NCBI GenBank assembly: GCA_026261815.1
Contig: JAMPIT010000230.1
Coordinates: 43,112,501 to 43,176,500, forward strand
Direction of reading: 5' to 3'
Source of the DNA: Monarcha castaneiventris obscurior
Lineage: Eukaryota > Chordata > Aves > Passeriformes > Monarchidae
DNA: 64,000 nt
A model generated the notes under the pieces. It was not told where the DNA came from. It saw only the letters and a list, made by a program, of their open reading frames with translations, and made no database searches. The first letter of the stretch is position 1. The number at the start of each line of letters is the position of its first letter. Positions 37,042-52,000 of the stretch are shown one piece after another. A program made the position numbers and the translations under genes.

Positions 37042-40000
37042 GTACCGGGGCGGGCGCCGGCGGCAGGGAGCGAGTTAGGCTGGGGAGGAGAGGCGGGAGG
37101 AAGGAAGGAAGGAAGGAGGGAGCCCTCCATCGTTGTGTCTGGGGGCGAGCCTCTGGAGTAATCATCTGAGCACGCTGAGCATCGGAACGGGAAGCAGGCT
37201 GAGAGCAGGACGTGGATTTGTATTCACAGAATAAGCTGAGTTGGAAGGGACCCATAAGGATCATCAAAGTTCAACTCCTAACCCTGCAGAGGACACTCCA
37301 AGAATCACACCATGTACCTGAGAGCACTGTCCTGCTCCTTGAACTCTGTCAGGCTTGGTGTTGTGATCACTTCCCTGGGGAGCTGTTCCAGTGCCCAGCC
37401 ACCCTCTGGGTCTAAAACCTTTTCCTGATATCCAACCTAAACCTCCCCTGACGCAACTTCAGGCCACTCCCTCAGATCCAGGTCACCTCAGAGAAGAGAT
37501 CAGTGTCTGCCCCTTCTCTTCCCCTCAGGAGGAAGCTGTAACTGCAGTGAGGTCTCCCCTCAGTCTCCTCCAGGCTGAACACAGCCAGTGACCTCAGCAG
37601 CTCCTCAAACGACTTCCCCTCAAGGCCCTTCACCACCTTCCTTGCCCTCCTTTAGATGCTCTCTAGTAGCTTAATATCATTCTTCTGTCTCCATTTGCTC
37701 ATCTTTCCTTGCTCTTCCCACCTCTTCCCCGGCTCTTTCTCAAGTTACTGCCATTGGATAGAGTTTTAGCCTGTCACATAGCGAAGGAACATGAGTGGAC
37801 CAAGGAGGAAGAGTAAAGAATGTCTGGGGGGAAGCCCCAAAGATAACAGAACTGTATTTTTACTGAATTTTACTGAAAAACGGCCTGGTTTTGTGGGAAC
37901 AAGCTGTATAGTATCAGAGGATGCATAATACCCGTTTTTGGAATACAAGTGGATGAAGGCATTTGGAAGGCTGGTGTATTATTTTTGTCTGCTGGTATCC
38001 TAACTGCTGATGTAAAAGTACAGAACTTGCCTGTCCCAGCAAAGAGCTGGGTTGTGTTACGTAAAGTACCATTTAAAGCCACAACCTTTACAGTTTTGGA
38101 ATCTGAAGCTTTCTTTTGGGAATTGGAGGGACTTTGTGCAGTTCATGTCTGCCTGAAGATTGCTTGTTGCGAGCTCTACACCAGTGAGATATAAAAGAAA
38201 AAGTATAGTTGGTTCTTTTGTACTCCGTGATGAAACTACAAGCTGTTGCTTTTATATCCTCTTTACTGCTGTGTTTGGTATAGGAGAAGGACAGTTCAAA
38301 GTCACAGGGTTTTGGGGGGGTTTTTTGTTGGGTTTTTTGGGGTTTTTTTGGCTTTTGTTTTTTGTTTGTTTGTTCGTTTTTGTTTTTGGGGGGTTTTTGT
38401 TATTGGTGGTTTTTTTTTGTTTTTTTTTTTACTTATTGTTACTGATTCCCTTAAGTGCAATATATTGATTGTCATACTTAGGAAGATCTTCGTGTAGATG
38501 GTCGAGGCTGTGAAGACTACAGATGTGCAGAAGTAGAAACAGATGTGGTATCAAACACAAGTGGATCTGCAAGAGTAAAGCTGGTAGGTAAATTTCTTAG
38601 GGATTTGGTACCTTGCTGATGAAATTTCTTGTTCATATGACTAGTTGAGCTGATGCTATTTGTAGATGGGTTTGCATGTGTAATGACATGTGTGTATAGC
38701 AGTAACTAAAACTATGGGATATGGAAATAATGACAGGATACATCATTAGTTCAGGCTGGCTTGAGCTGGATTTAATGTGAAGTGCCTGGACAGCCTTCAG
38801 TCTGAACTAATCTAACATTTAATCTTGAAAACTGAAGTTGCTGTTGTGCCTAATTCCTGGGGGTGGGGGCAAAAATTTCTGTTCCTTTAGAATGAAGCGA
38901 AACTACTTCTGACATGTTGAGTGTGAAGAAGATAAATATACTGTGCACTATTATGAAGGTTCTGCAGAAGGAGTTGTTTACAGAACCAAAATGACAGTAG
39001 TAGTTTCGGATTTTAAGACTGTCTTTTTAACCTAAAGAAAGGTAATATGTATGGTAATTATTTGAAGAATCTTCTTAGGCTTAGTATTGTCCTTCTAAAG
39101 CCTTTTGTTCTTTAAAAAAAACCTTATTTTAAGTTTACTCTGATAGACTGATCTGATAACTGAAAGGTAGAAATGTCAGCTTGCCATAGACATTTAAATT
39201 AAACAAGTAGTTCTGTAATTATAATTCCAGTTGTGTGATATGTTTTTGTTTTAATAGGGAGAAACTGATATCTTGGTAGGCATAAAAGCTGAAATGGGGA
39301 CACCGAAGTTGGAGAAACCAGATGAAGGTTACCTGGAATTTTTTGTTGACTGGTTAGTATACTAGAAAAAAATGGAATAGATCTAATATTTGGAATAAAC
39401 GGCTAATCAGGTCTTGCCATTGTTCAGAAGTTTATGCCTTCATTCCACTAACCTCCTCTAGGGGTTTGAGTAATAGAAACAAGTTCTTTTACTGTTTCAG
39501 TAGCAGTAAATGTTGAGAAATTTTCGACTGGTCCTGCAAACCCAAAAGAAGCAAATCAGTAGGAGTTAAAGAATGAAAACAGGTTAAATAAAACAATCCC
39601 AAATTGCATAGCATCATTGCAGCTGGAAAAGAGTAATGGTTTGAGTACACATGCATGTAACCTGACTTCATGACTAACATGTCAGATCTTGTTTTTTCCA
39701 TGATAAAATAGAGAAAATCTCTTTGAAAAGAAGTCAGTTGGAAGAAAAGAATTGACCAATACAGACTGTGCTTTAACTGTACTTAAAGGTTTGCTTACTT
39801 TGTGAAAGCAGTGGAAAAGGTTTGAAATGTATTTTGTACAAAACTTTTCTTCATTTAAAAAAAGAAAAATCCCCATTGTAAACTTCAGATGCAAAAACTA
39901 ATTAGAAATTTTAGTTATATATGTATCAGTGAATCCACCTTTCATTAACTAAAAGGATGTTTGTTTTTAATCAGACTTCTTGCATTTTGCTACGAATGGA

Positions 40001-43000
40001 CTGTTGTTTATCCTTACAGTCTTCATAGTGTTTGAATTCTGGAGGAAGCTAGAAGAAGACTGAGAATTCTTGTTTTCAGGTTGCTCTGAGATAGCACAGT
40101 GACATCGCAGTGTTAGCCTAGACTGTCTGCAGCCTGAGACTACAGTATCCAAGTCCTGCAGACTTCCCCAAAACTGTTCTTTATAACGTAAAGGGCTTTG
40201 GGGACCTCTCATGAAAGCCTTGTCATTGTCAACTTGGCTGCTTTGCATGTGACATCATCTCCTTTTATTTTTATTAAAAACAAAAAAATGTTGCTACTCT
40301 GACATTAAACCAGTATACCACTGTTAAAGCTAACGTATGAGAGCTACTAAGTGTGTATCTGATAATCTTTCTGACTTAATTGTCTATATCTGCCTTAGCA
40401 TTGGTATGTCACATTATGCAGCCTTAGATAAGACTGCCTCTGTACTATGTTGTAGTTAACTGTGGAAACTTATGCCTTAAAGGAAAGCACTCACCTGTGA
40501 ATTAATTGTTTGTTTGTGATTGCTGTTCAAAAAATATCAGGTGGGAAGATGATCTTGAATGTGGTCCTACTCTTAAAACTCATGTATTAAGTGAGTTAAA
40601 TGGTACATGTTTATTGTTTTGGGGTTATTTTCTGGTTGTTTCCATATGAAGAAAGTTCACCGAGAGCAGGGACATTTCCTTCCTGAAAAAAGTGGTCTGT
40701 GGACATGTGGCAATTCTGTGACACTTCTTGTGTATGAAAATAGATACTAGAAAAACTTCAGCTCATTAGATTAATGTTAGGTTGTATTTTCTGTGAATCT
40801 CTGCTTCATGAGATGGGAGGGAGATGTGCATCGATATTGTGGGAGATGGATCTTGTCAGTTCAGAAAGTAGGTAATCTTTAATTTCTGTGACAACAGGGG
40901 CCAAAAGCCTGAAATTTAGAGAAGTGTAGTCACTTCTCACATGCTTGTGGCACGGGGAAAGGTGTCCTTTAGCCTCCAGAAAGATTCAAAAAACAAAAAG
41001 TGAAGTGGAGGCAGCTTGTTTTCTGTCAAGGGGAATGAGCTGCTGTCAGTACCCTGATGCTTTTCCAGGCTGCCACTGGGTGGTAGTAACTGAGCATGGT
41101 TTGATACCCTGCATCTCCTGGTGAAGTTCTGTGTGTTCTACTTGGCTTTTGTATTACTGAAGCTAATAATGAAAACTCAGACTGCAGTGATTACTATCTT
41201 AAAATGCTTATTTCCCAAAACTTTCATGGTTTCTTTTACTGATGAAAATAGTCACTTGCTGGATCATCTCTGCTCCAGACTTCCATTTCTCTTTATTCTT
41301 CTCTGAGTCCTCTACCTAAAATCTGAGGAGCACACTTAATCCCATTTCAAGACAGACTTTAGTGCAAGTGTCTGGAAGGGGTGATTTTTGGGGCACTGAT
41401 TTGTGATCCTCGAAAATAATTACCATAAAACAAGTCTATGTCCTGTGTGGTATTCTTACTGCCTGTCATCACTGGAGAAGATACTCATCCTGGCCCTTGA
41501 TGTTGAAAGACTGCTATGTCTGCTTTTCTCACATTTGAGTTTTGTGGCTGACCTGATTTACCATTTTCAAACTGTAAGAAATAGGAACAACAAGAAAAGC
41601 AGACATCCAAGTTCCTTGAATGTATCAGATTTTGTTTGTGGAATTAGGGAAGCAAGGAATATATTTGTCTAGGTCTGCCCTTCTGTAGATTACAGTATAT
41701 TAATGGCCTGAGCAATAGGTGGGAAATAGCTGTTGAAACAGGAAGATTTTGACTGGTAACAGGATGAGTTTTGAAATTCAGTAGAGATCTGTGGTAGAGG
41801 CATCGTTATGCTTTAGGAGGAATCTTAGTCTGTTAGGCACTGTGACACTGAAGTTATTTTGATAATCTTTGGAGTTACATGCTGCTTGGGAATAGAAATT
41901 CTGTACCACTTCTAAGTCCTTTCTATGCTCCATAAACCAAGACTTTTGGCATTTTCTCTTTCAAGTCTGTTAAGACAACCCCTTTCCAAATTTTGCCCAG
42001 TGTAAGTTACTGCAATAGTCTGTAGGCATTAGGTGGCAGTATTTACCGAATAGTTATAATAATATCCTGCTAACCTTACTTCTTTATTGCACTTTGATTG
42101 CAAGGAAATGAAGTGTCAAAATAATAATGGAATTAAGATGCAGTGAAATGTACAGTGATATTCCAGTCAAGTCTTAGGTTCTTTCTGTCACTGTCAAAGA
42201 AAGCATCCACTTGTAATGAAAAAATACAACATTTGATAAACTTTGTGTTTAGAAATAATAATGAGGTGTAGATTGAAGTTTGCATAATTCTTTCAACTTA
42301 CCACAGAGATCATAATGTTTGCATAACTATGCTTTAAACAGAACGATCTTGTTAACTTGCATAAAAGCTGCTTCCATGGATAAGTGCTTGTTTAGTACAA
42401 CCTGAAGACCTGACTCAGTACTGAGTTATACTTAGATAAGATCCTATCTCATAAAATTGGTGTCTAATAACCCTGAATAATATCGTGTGTCACACCTGCA
42501 GTGCTTATTCGTGTGGCAAATATAGTTTAGAAGCACAGATCAGTGCTTAATTGGCAGTAATGTTTCTTTGTATTTTTAAGCATATATAATGCTGTCTGTT
42601 TATAGTAGCAGCAAATGACTTCTATAAAATCCAGTAGTTCTTCCTGGCATTCTGAGTTTTCATCAACTCTGCAAAACAACAAGTTGGAATAATTACTGTG
42701 AGGTAAGGATAATAGTAGGTAATTATATGTAAAGTTATAGGTTCTGCAGTACTGCTGGTACAGCTCACTTGATGGTTTAAGTCATGCCTTGATGAAGTGA
42801 ATCTTTAGCTGTTTGGGGTTTTTTTTAAAGGTGAAGTGATTATATTCCAAGACTTAGTTTTCTGCTGTATTTTTGTATTCCTGCTGTGCAAAGGTTTTGT
42901 ATCATCATATAGATACAGAACATACATGAGAAATTAGCCCTGTGAGGTGCCCTGCCAGGAGAATGTGGGGCTTTGCCATTACAGATCTTGAGCAGACCAA

Positions 43001-46000
43001 AACTACTTCTGGGGAACCACTTCCTTTGATATGTCCTGCAGTGAGAAATTAATTTGGTGGAGGTCTGACTGGTTTATTTTAAAACAAGATTTGCAATGCT
43101 GCTACAGGTCCACTGCTTGAGAATATTCTTGCCCTCTATAAACCAGAGGTTGGGTTTGGAATCTTGGCTCATTATTTTCTGTATATGCATCTCTAGATAT
43201 TTCTGCTCTATTTTATTGTTCTTTGGAGGCAAGGCATTTTTTTGTTTCATTTGGGTTGGGGTTTTTTTGTTTTTGTTTGGTTAGTTTAGTTTGGCTTTTG
43301 TTTGTTTGGGGTTTTTTTTGTAGGCCTGTTTTCTTTTATTGTTAGAAGTTTGTTCTTAGCTACGTACCAGGCCCCAGCATCCAGGAAGTTTCTTGCATGA
43401 CTGCTCATCAATAAAGTTTGTTATGTTGGAATCAGGGGAGTGAAGACCACACACTCTGTCAGATCCCTTCAGGAAAATATGTTGTTTAGTTGTTCTCCAT
43501 AAGCTGCTGAGAGTAATGACCTGCTTTCTTTAAGGGGTTTGATAGCAGACAATACGCTCAGTAAAGAAATTACCAATTAAGATCAGGCAGTCATGTTACT
43601 TATAAGAAATTAGTGTTCTATTTGTCATATCGTTTTATCTTTCTCTTCTTTTAATATTTTAACATTCAGCTCTTACCAGGCTGTCTTGTTAGCTGTTGTG
43701 AACTTAGTACAAATGTCTCACTTCTTTTTTTAAAGGGTTGACATGATAGAAGGTGGCAGTGCTTAAGAAATAATCTCTGAGAGAATTCAGCAAATTTTAC
43801 TTTAATTATAGCTTGGGAACTGAAGGTAGTAGTGGGATTTAGTTAGTATTAGTATTTGTAACAAAATGTCAAGATATTATCTCCATCAAAACCTTCTCTT
43901 ATGCAAAATGGAAAGAATTCGTTTTCAGATAGGATGCCTATTCTTGTACAAATAAATCCTTAGATACTTCCAATGCTTTATATTTAAGAAATGTTCTTTG
44001 GGTATTTGCTGCTTCAGAAGTGAAAGTATTCTTTTCTTTCTTTATCTAGTTCTTCAAATTCTCCTGAGTTGGAAGGCCGGGGAGGAGAAGAACTTGGCAT
44101 AGATATAGCAAATACACTGTACAGAGTATTCAGCTGCGAGAACAGTGTAGACTTGAAATCCCTTTGTATTAATCCCAGAGAGCACTGCTGGGTTCTCTAT
44201 GTGGATGTATTGGTAAGTACAGAAATGAAAACTAAGATTCAACAAAATTTTTCTAAGGCAGAGACTGACTTAGCATAACCTTGTGTATTTTCTTATGTAA
44301 AAAAAGGCTTCTCACAATGTGATATAATGTATCACAGCATGGATGGCAATTTTCTTGTGAATCTACTTATAGTAGTAAATCACTAATTTCAGCTTGCTCT
44401 TTTTCTACTCTTCTTGATGCTGCTGTTCCACTGCAGAACTAAAAAAACTGAAATTTTTTTAACAATTTTTGAAATATTGAATACTCCAAATCTCTCTCAG
44501 ATAAAAATCAGCGATCTTATACTGACAAGGAAATTGCCACTGAAGAAGGGTAAACTTCTCTTCCAAGCTAGATGTAACAGCAAATATATTGTTCTAATAT
44601 ATATAAGTTATCATGGCTGCTTGTTAGCCCTAACAGAACTGTCCATCCTGTCTGCTTCTTTGCACCCTTATCACTACTAATTCAGTAAAGTAAAATAGAA
44701 GCTTTTGTTGCAAAAGCTGGGTTTAGCCTAGGTGCTTTTTGATGAAAGTTGTATATATGTATTGAATGTAGAAGATAAAATGAATATTTGTTCCCACTGA
44801 ATTTTATGCATACAAATCTGATGCATGCAGTAGCTCATTTCCAAAATATGCTGCATTTAAAGCACTCTGTCATGGGATTTTTAATAGAAGTCCACAAGTC
44901 AGACTGTCCTGAATGTTATTTCCAATTCTTATTGGTCCAAAGTTGAGTTTCTGTTTGTCAAATTTGGAAGTGAAAATACGTTGAGGGATCTTACAAGTAT
45001 CCATTAGTGTCTGTGAAATAATGTGCAAAATGTTAAGGTGTACAGCCAGAAAATTAAATACAGGGTTTTGCTGAACAAAACAGGAACATTTGGACTAAAT
45101 AAATGTGAAAATTAGTTCACTAAGTGTTTAAAAGTCAGTAGCATTAGCCTAATTATGGTAGATACGGTACATGCCACAACAGTCCACCTACAGAATGATG
45201 GAATATGTACCTCTGCTGAGTGCTTCCACAGCCCGAGTCACTGGCTTATTGCAGCTTGGCATGGTTTAATGCAGAATGAAGTGTTAGTTCTGAGAAATCA
45301 CCCTGGGGCCTTTAGTTACTAGGTAATTACAAGTAGAGGTACAGAATATTAAATGCTGTGCTTATTTAAGCAACATGCTGCTTAACATTGCATAGGCACT
45401 GCATAAACACAGACTTTCATAAAGCTGTCTGCTTCTGTGTGTGTATATATATATATATATGTATACACTGTTCTGTATAGCTTTTGTTTGAGATATAGCT
45501 CATCATTATCTGATTGTTCCTGGACAGATTTGTTGATTGTCCACAGCTACAGAGAAGAACAGCCTCAGTGTTTTCGTGCTACTACTTGTATCAGAATTAC
45601 GAACATCAGGGCCTATGTTATGTGAGGAATTTTGCATCTAGCTCTTTTTACAGTGCCAATAAAGAATCTGTTGCAGGTTCATAATTACAACTCTAAACGT
45701 GATGAGTCTTCTTAATGTTACATTCTGCTGGGGTTTTGTGTGTGAGCCATTGAAGAGCTGTTGGTACAGTTAGAACAAGATACTGTTAACATTTCTCTCT
45801 TACTCTGTTCCACCCCCGACTTTTTTTTTCCACCTCAGGCCTCTGTATTTTCACATTTTTGACGTATTTGTAATGTTTTCCTTTTCTAAATAGTAGACAT
45901 GGATATTACATATGATAGTGTATACTTAATGTAGGTGCTTGACACCTACAGATTTTCCTGGAACTGCTGTTGCTGAATCATTCCTATAGAATTCTACTGC

Positions 46001-49000
46001 TGGTGGGGTGTAGTGGAAGGATGACACCTGGGCTAATATAAGGAGCAACTCATATTACTCACCATTTGAGGGAGACAGATTCTGAGTTTAAAAACAGTTC
46101 TCATAGAGAGTCCTTTGGGTGATATTTTCCTTCAGAATTCCTGGAAATTATTTACATTGATGTTTGTGTTGCATAGTTAAGTCGGAGGGAAAATAAGTCT
46201 TAAATCTGTCGTGAGGCTGAAAATACTGGTACCTCGTGGTCAGGTGTGAAGGTACTGGTCTGGAAATGTCTCATTGCAAAAGACAAAGATCCAGAAGGAA
46301 TGTTATGAGCCTGGAAATACTCCATTGCTATACAGTTTAGCCGTGTGCACTTTGATTGAAACATCTATATTCAGCTCCTATGTGTAAACAGAATGTGACA
46401 CTTGGCAGCCTCAAAAGAGAAAACAGTGTGTTCTGCAGAGTCATGCAGCTTTATCCATTAAAAACATCTCTCAAATATTTTCTAGTGGTCAGTGTACTTG
46501 GGACGTGCTATAATTCTGTACAGTCAGACAAGGAAAAAAGTAACTTCAACCATGCACACCACAAAGATGCAGACATATGGACAAATTGAGATACATGTGT
46601 CAAAGGTCAAGAATATATACTGTGACCTTTCAAAGTACATGCATTTTCTTAATAATGGAAGGCATTCCACTTCCAAATAGTACCTTATGAATGTGGAGTA
46701 CCACAAAAGCCTGTTCTCACCTTCTCTGTGTTTCCCTCAATTTCTTTCTTTTTCTAAGCAAGCCACTGATGTCAGAAATAAGCTTTTTGGCATTTTTGAG
46801 TGGGTTTTTATATATATGTGTAGTCTTCTCCACATAATTTGCCCCAGCAGCCTGCTGTGCCAAGCAAGGGGATTCAAAGTATGCAGTCTCTTATCATTCT
46901 CTACCCAGTCACAGTAGATCTTGTGTCAGGAGGATAAGGGTGCATTAGGTTCTCTTGAAATTTTTGCAGTTCACTACTGAGCACTTTGCAGGATTTCCTC
47001 ATGTTTTCTATTCCCCCCTGCCCCAGTCGGATTAAAAAAAGAAGTTAGGCATCTCTACTTTTGGAGGAAAAGCTTCTCTGGATAAGCTGAGGTCTACAAC
47101 ATGTTATCTTTTCTTTCCAAAAACTTTTTCACTTGCATACCAGTAAATTAAAAGCAGTGAAGACTCCTCTGCTTCCCATAACTCAGAGCTGTGCAGACTT
47201 TCTTAGTCCTGAGAATAAATAAATAACTGGGGCAGGTATCAGTGCAAGGTGCTTCAGCTGAGAAAAGTGTTCATTTCTTTGCAGAGGAATGGTTGCACCA
47301 TGCTGTGTGCAGGCTGTGTTCCTTGCCTCTAGGAGCCACTGTAGTACAGATAAGGCTTTAGAACATCAGCCTGAGCACAAGCCTAGCAGCAGTGCAGGCA
47401 CATCCCGTTATTGTGTTTGAACAACAAAGATATTGCAGGGCTTATTGTGTTATCGAGTAAAATCCAATAATGACTGAAAGGGGCCAGTTAACCTCTCTGT
47501 ATCCAGCAGCTGTTTGCAAAGAAATAATCAGATCACCTTTGTATTTAGCTTTCTATCCCAACTTTTTGTCATTCTTTTTGCACTATTCAGTCTGTCTTCA
47601 TGAAAAGAAACTGTCCTCGGAGAATATCTCATTTATTATTTGCTCCCTATGCAGGAGTTTATCTCATTTTTAAATAGATTTTGAAGAACAGTCAATGCAA
47701 TCAGGATTGCAAAACTCATTTTGCTCTCACCATACAGCATAGATTGATGTCACGGAGAAGCATCCATGTGTTCTTGCTGAAGTAGTTCCAAATGCTTGCT
47801 CTCTGTGTGTGTGTTCTCAGGAAATAGTACTGGCAGCTGAGAGCTGAGCCTGTCAGAGAAGTGACAGTAGGCTATGGACAGACACATCTCTGACTGTCTG
47901 GCTGCCTGCAGCAGGTGTTAGTGGTTATGGGAGCCCTCCCTTTTACCTTGTAGGCAGTGCTGCTTTCCCCTGTGGCTGTTGTTCTCCTGATCTTCATGGG
48001 AAGAAGCTGAGCTAGGCTCCCTCCACACACTTCACTTGTTCATTACACTCATTTGAAGTAGACTTTGACATCAGGATTTCCTTAGATCACTTTCGGCTAT
48101 GAGACAAACCTGCCAATGACTCTTTCCCATAAAGAGAATAAATCACAATATGCCTTCATAACTCTACCTTATATAACTAGCTTTCCATACCATGTTCTTG
48201 GTGACAGTGTGGGTTTCTTCTGTGAAAGCAATTCTCCCAGTTGGTTTTGTCCAGCTGATATTTTAAAAAAGGCTCCTCTTTGAAATAAAATATAGAAAAT
48301 TGACTGGCTTGATTTAACACTAAAGAATTAATGTGATGAGTTTATAAAGAGTATTCTGGTCATAGTCTAGTTCAGAACCTTAGCACAAGAAGATTAAGAA
48401 CAGTGGTGGTTTCATTTCAGCTTCTATTATTAAATTTTATCATTAATTTTATTATGAAGTGCATTAACTCTTCTATTTTGCATGTATAATACAGTTAGCT
48501 GAAATCTTAATTTCCTATCTGTTTCTTTTCATAGATAGGCTTTAAAGACAACTTTGTTTTTTAAAAACCTGTTCTGGTAATTAATTTTCTTCCTTTTCAA
48601 GTAGGTTTAAATAAAATAAAGGCTTAATTTAAAGGCATTCGCCTGATTTTCTTTTAAAGAGATTCTTCTTTTCCTCCTCAGTTATTGGAATGTGGTGGGA
48701 ACATCTTTGATGCAATCTCTATCGCAGTGAAGGCAGCTCTCTTTAACACAAGGTAAAGCACAGATCTCATTTCATGTGGGTGGAAGTGGCATGGGAAGTG
48801 GAAGAGAAGTATTCTCTGTGAGCACAACATTTTTAATGCTTAATTATTTAAATAAGAAGTACCCAAGATAGCTTGCATTCAGTCATTTGCACGCAAGTAA
48901 CATGAACTAATGTTATTTTAAACCAGTTTCTAATAATCAAGTGTCATATTGCATGTTACACACAATAGTGCTCACAATATAACTTTTGCTGTAGCCAGAT

Positions 49001-52000
49001 CCAGGAAAAGTAGTCTTGACCATTTGGTTTTGTTGCAAGTATTTGGAGGCCTTGGTGTTGATGCCTTGTGGGTTTGAAATGAGAAGTATTTACTGATATG
49101 GGATGCTCCTGAATAAGAAGCCTTCTGTCATTGTGACTACTGATTTGTAACCAGCCCTGATTTTCCACTTTGGTTTCATTCTCATTAACTGTCAGCCTAG
49201 AGTTCTTTTTAAAACCAAGAGGAAAGAAGTGGTAGTGAGAGATTGTGGGGAGGGGGAAGTGAGGTGTCTTTAAAAGAACTTTGCCCCGTGCATTTTAATT
49301 CAAAGAATCGAAAAATAAAATCTAGTAGAATGAATGATGCAAATCTTCTGTGTGTGTTTTTAATAAGATTCACTACTAGTTTTTCTATTGTTTTATCTTC
49401 TTTATTCGTAGGTGAAAGGGAATGCAGAGTTTTGTAGCACCCTTGAGAAAAACAACCTAGTGAATAGCTTTGCTAAAAAATTTACATGGCAAAAATAGCT
49501 GGTAGAGGTGCAAAACCTAGACTCCTACAAGCATAAGTGTTTTAAAAGTGGATCTCATTGTTTTTCGATATTAAATTAGAGATCTGCTAAAGTCACTAGT
49601 GTAATTCTGGCTTATTTATCAGGGAGTCAAGTCACAGTACTAGATCTGGAAAAGTACATGCAAAAAGAAGAGGAAAATATGCTTTTGAAGACAGGCAGTG
49701 TATCAGGTTATAAACACTTTAAAAGGGATAAGTGGCGAATCCATCTGAGACTAGAAGTTGTATATGTTGCTGAGAAATTTCTCATGTTAATCAAGTTCTC
49801 AGCAGTAATTTTTAACAGTAGATTGTTTTTATAACATTAAGAAATACTTTCAGAAATGTAATGGCTCACAAAGGAGTTGGCAGTACACTAAAAAGAAGAA
49901 ATGCCTGTGTTTCTCTGTGTGAGTTGCCAGGATGCAAAAGTCATATAGTTAAAACAGTTACTACCATGTGAGTTGTTCTGCAGATCCAAGGCTCATACTT
50001 TATTTATAAGATAACTAAGTATTTTTTCTTACTTTAACCAGAATAAAGAGAGAAGATAAAAAGTAATGAATTAAATAAGTGAATAAAAGAAAATCTGTTG
50101 CTCTGGTAACATGGACAGCATAATGGAGGGTGTAATTATTTTAATGTTTCCTATTTATTTTTATTCTTCTGACCACTGTGTTCTTTATATAATCTTTAAA
50201 CTGCGGGCAAACTCCACAAGTCTTGTTGAAGTTGGGTGTTATATCGAAATGTGGTATAGTATGATACAATGCAGAGCCTCTTGATTTTTTACCTTTGAAA
50301 ACTCTATCTTATTGATTTGAGCAGGGAATGCTAGTACAGCTGATCTCATACAAGCTCAGAAAGTCAAGAGGTGAAATTCAAATTAAAACCTGTTGTCCTC
50401 ATTCACTATTCCTCTCCCTTCCCCTTGGTAGCTGCTGGGTTTTCTTTGGATTGACACAAGGTTGTTTGAAGAGTGGCTGCCTGTTCTCCATAAATTATTA
50501 TTCTCCAAACAAGACAAGATGTCAGTTTGAAGATTGCTTCAGATTAAGTGTTCTGAGCTGTGCTCGACATGTGTCCCTCTTTGACTCTTACTTGCTTTCC
50601 CTACTTTGTTTACAACCAGGTTTTTGTTCTAAGTGTTTTCAGATCTTTGCCAGCCATGACTGCAGCCTTGGAACAAAGAGTAGGGAGCTCAAGCTGCTGT
50701 TGTTTCTTTGAAGATACAAAATTTTAGATATTCAGATAGGCATTTGAAAACTTCAGCTTCAATTTAAAATCTTGCTCTAAGCATTTTCGTAATATCTGTG
50801 GACACAATCATTTTGCTTTAGAGCTAAGTAAATCCAACATCACGACTTCAGGAATTTTGTGCAAGACTTAGGGGATTTAAATCCTTTGAATGCCTGACCT
50901 GACTTGTTCTCTCCCCTTCAGGCATGGAACAATGACAATAGGACTGGTTTGGGGGAACATTCACTCCTCACAGTTCTGTATTGTTCATCGAGTTCTAAAA
51001 ACTACAATCAAGATCACATGCAGAAGATAGCAGATTATCAGACTTCCTTCTTACCCATATCTCCCAGATGTTTAAGGATGGATTTATTAATCATGGAAGT
51101 AGGTGCTGCAGAATGTGCAGTTACCCACTGTGTTAGGACATTAAACTTGGTCCTGTGGAATGTGCCTGCTTGCAACCAAGGCTGCAGAAAATAGGCAAGT
51201 TACAAAAACTACAAAGTTTATAGCACAGCAGCCTTGCAGATACCGAGGTCTACAGCATGGTAGAGGCAGAACTGATGCCTGCTTGAAAGGGTGGGACTGG
51301 TTTTGCATTTGTGAAATCTGGATCTGCACACACAGAAAAGAGCACTGTTTGTTACGTGAGTGAGTCTTGCTGTACAGATCTCTGCCCTGATTAGTTGCAG
51401 GAATCAAAATAGAAAAATAAAAGTTGCAAAGTAAACGCGTACAGCTATTTCTTAAGATAAATCTTCACAAGCTGGGAGAGGAAATCTACAGTGTTCTGGA
51501 AAAGCTTTGTGCTACATTCGTTTTGCATCGTTTTTGTGTCCATATACCCCCTTTTTATGCAGCTGTGATGTTTGTGTCTGATCTTTTTGCCGTTGCAGTT
51601 GTTCTAATTTACACCTCTCTCATCTGTTCTTGTCCAAAAAAGCTCCTTGCAGGCATTTTTCAGATATTAATTCTGGCAACCTTTTCTTTCAGGCCAAACA
51701 CTTCTCTGGTTTCAAAGCTATTTTAGGTCGGAGTTAAAAATTGCTTAATCTCACGAATTTTCTTGAAATCTTGCTTTGTTTTTTAAACACTGCTCTGGTG
51801 CTCTGGCACGTACACTTCTTGCTTGACTAGGCTGTTGTCCAGTGTTGTCCATTGTCTTGTGTAGCTTGAGGGTTAGTCACCTTGTGATTTTATTCCATCA
51901 ACTTCTAATGGAATATTGTAAACTTGAAAATAGCCTCCAGTGCATTTCTAATGAGTTGGAAAACATTTGGAGTTTCATTTCAGGAAAAAGTGCACATCAC

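Larger units (their letters stand above)
36400..37130 (+). promoter_or_regulatory. EXOSC7: CpG-rich EXOSC7 promoter region
   Basis: CpG density rises from about 36.4 kb and peaks around the EXOSC7 start. A GCGGAAGCG ETS-like word and a TGCGCAGGTGCG NRF1-like word lie at about 36938-36966, within 50 bp of the ATG; there is no TATA box. A perfect 3 x 11-bp repeat is at 36855-36887 and a short (GGAA)n run at about 37096-37112. The site could also start minus-strand transcripts. Confidence 0.7.

Noticed and set aside
36342..37169. Overlapping 169-aa (minus) and 178-aa (plus) frames around the EXOSC7 start
   Set aside because: Shadow frames of the CpG-rich promoter; only the frame holding the conserved EXOSC7 N-terminus is supported.
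50328..51726. 127-aa and 100-aa frames in EXOSC7 intron 5
   Set aside because: Cysteine/leucine-rich frames of AT-rich intron DNA with no splice sites, domain or poly(A) context.
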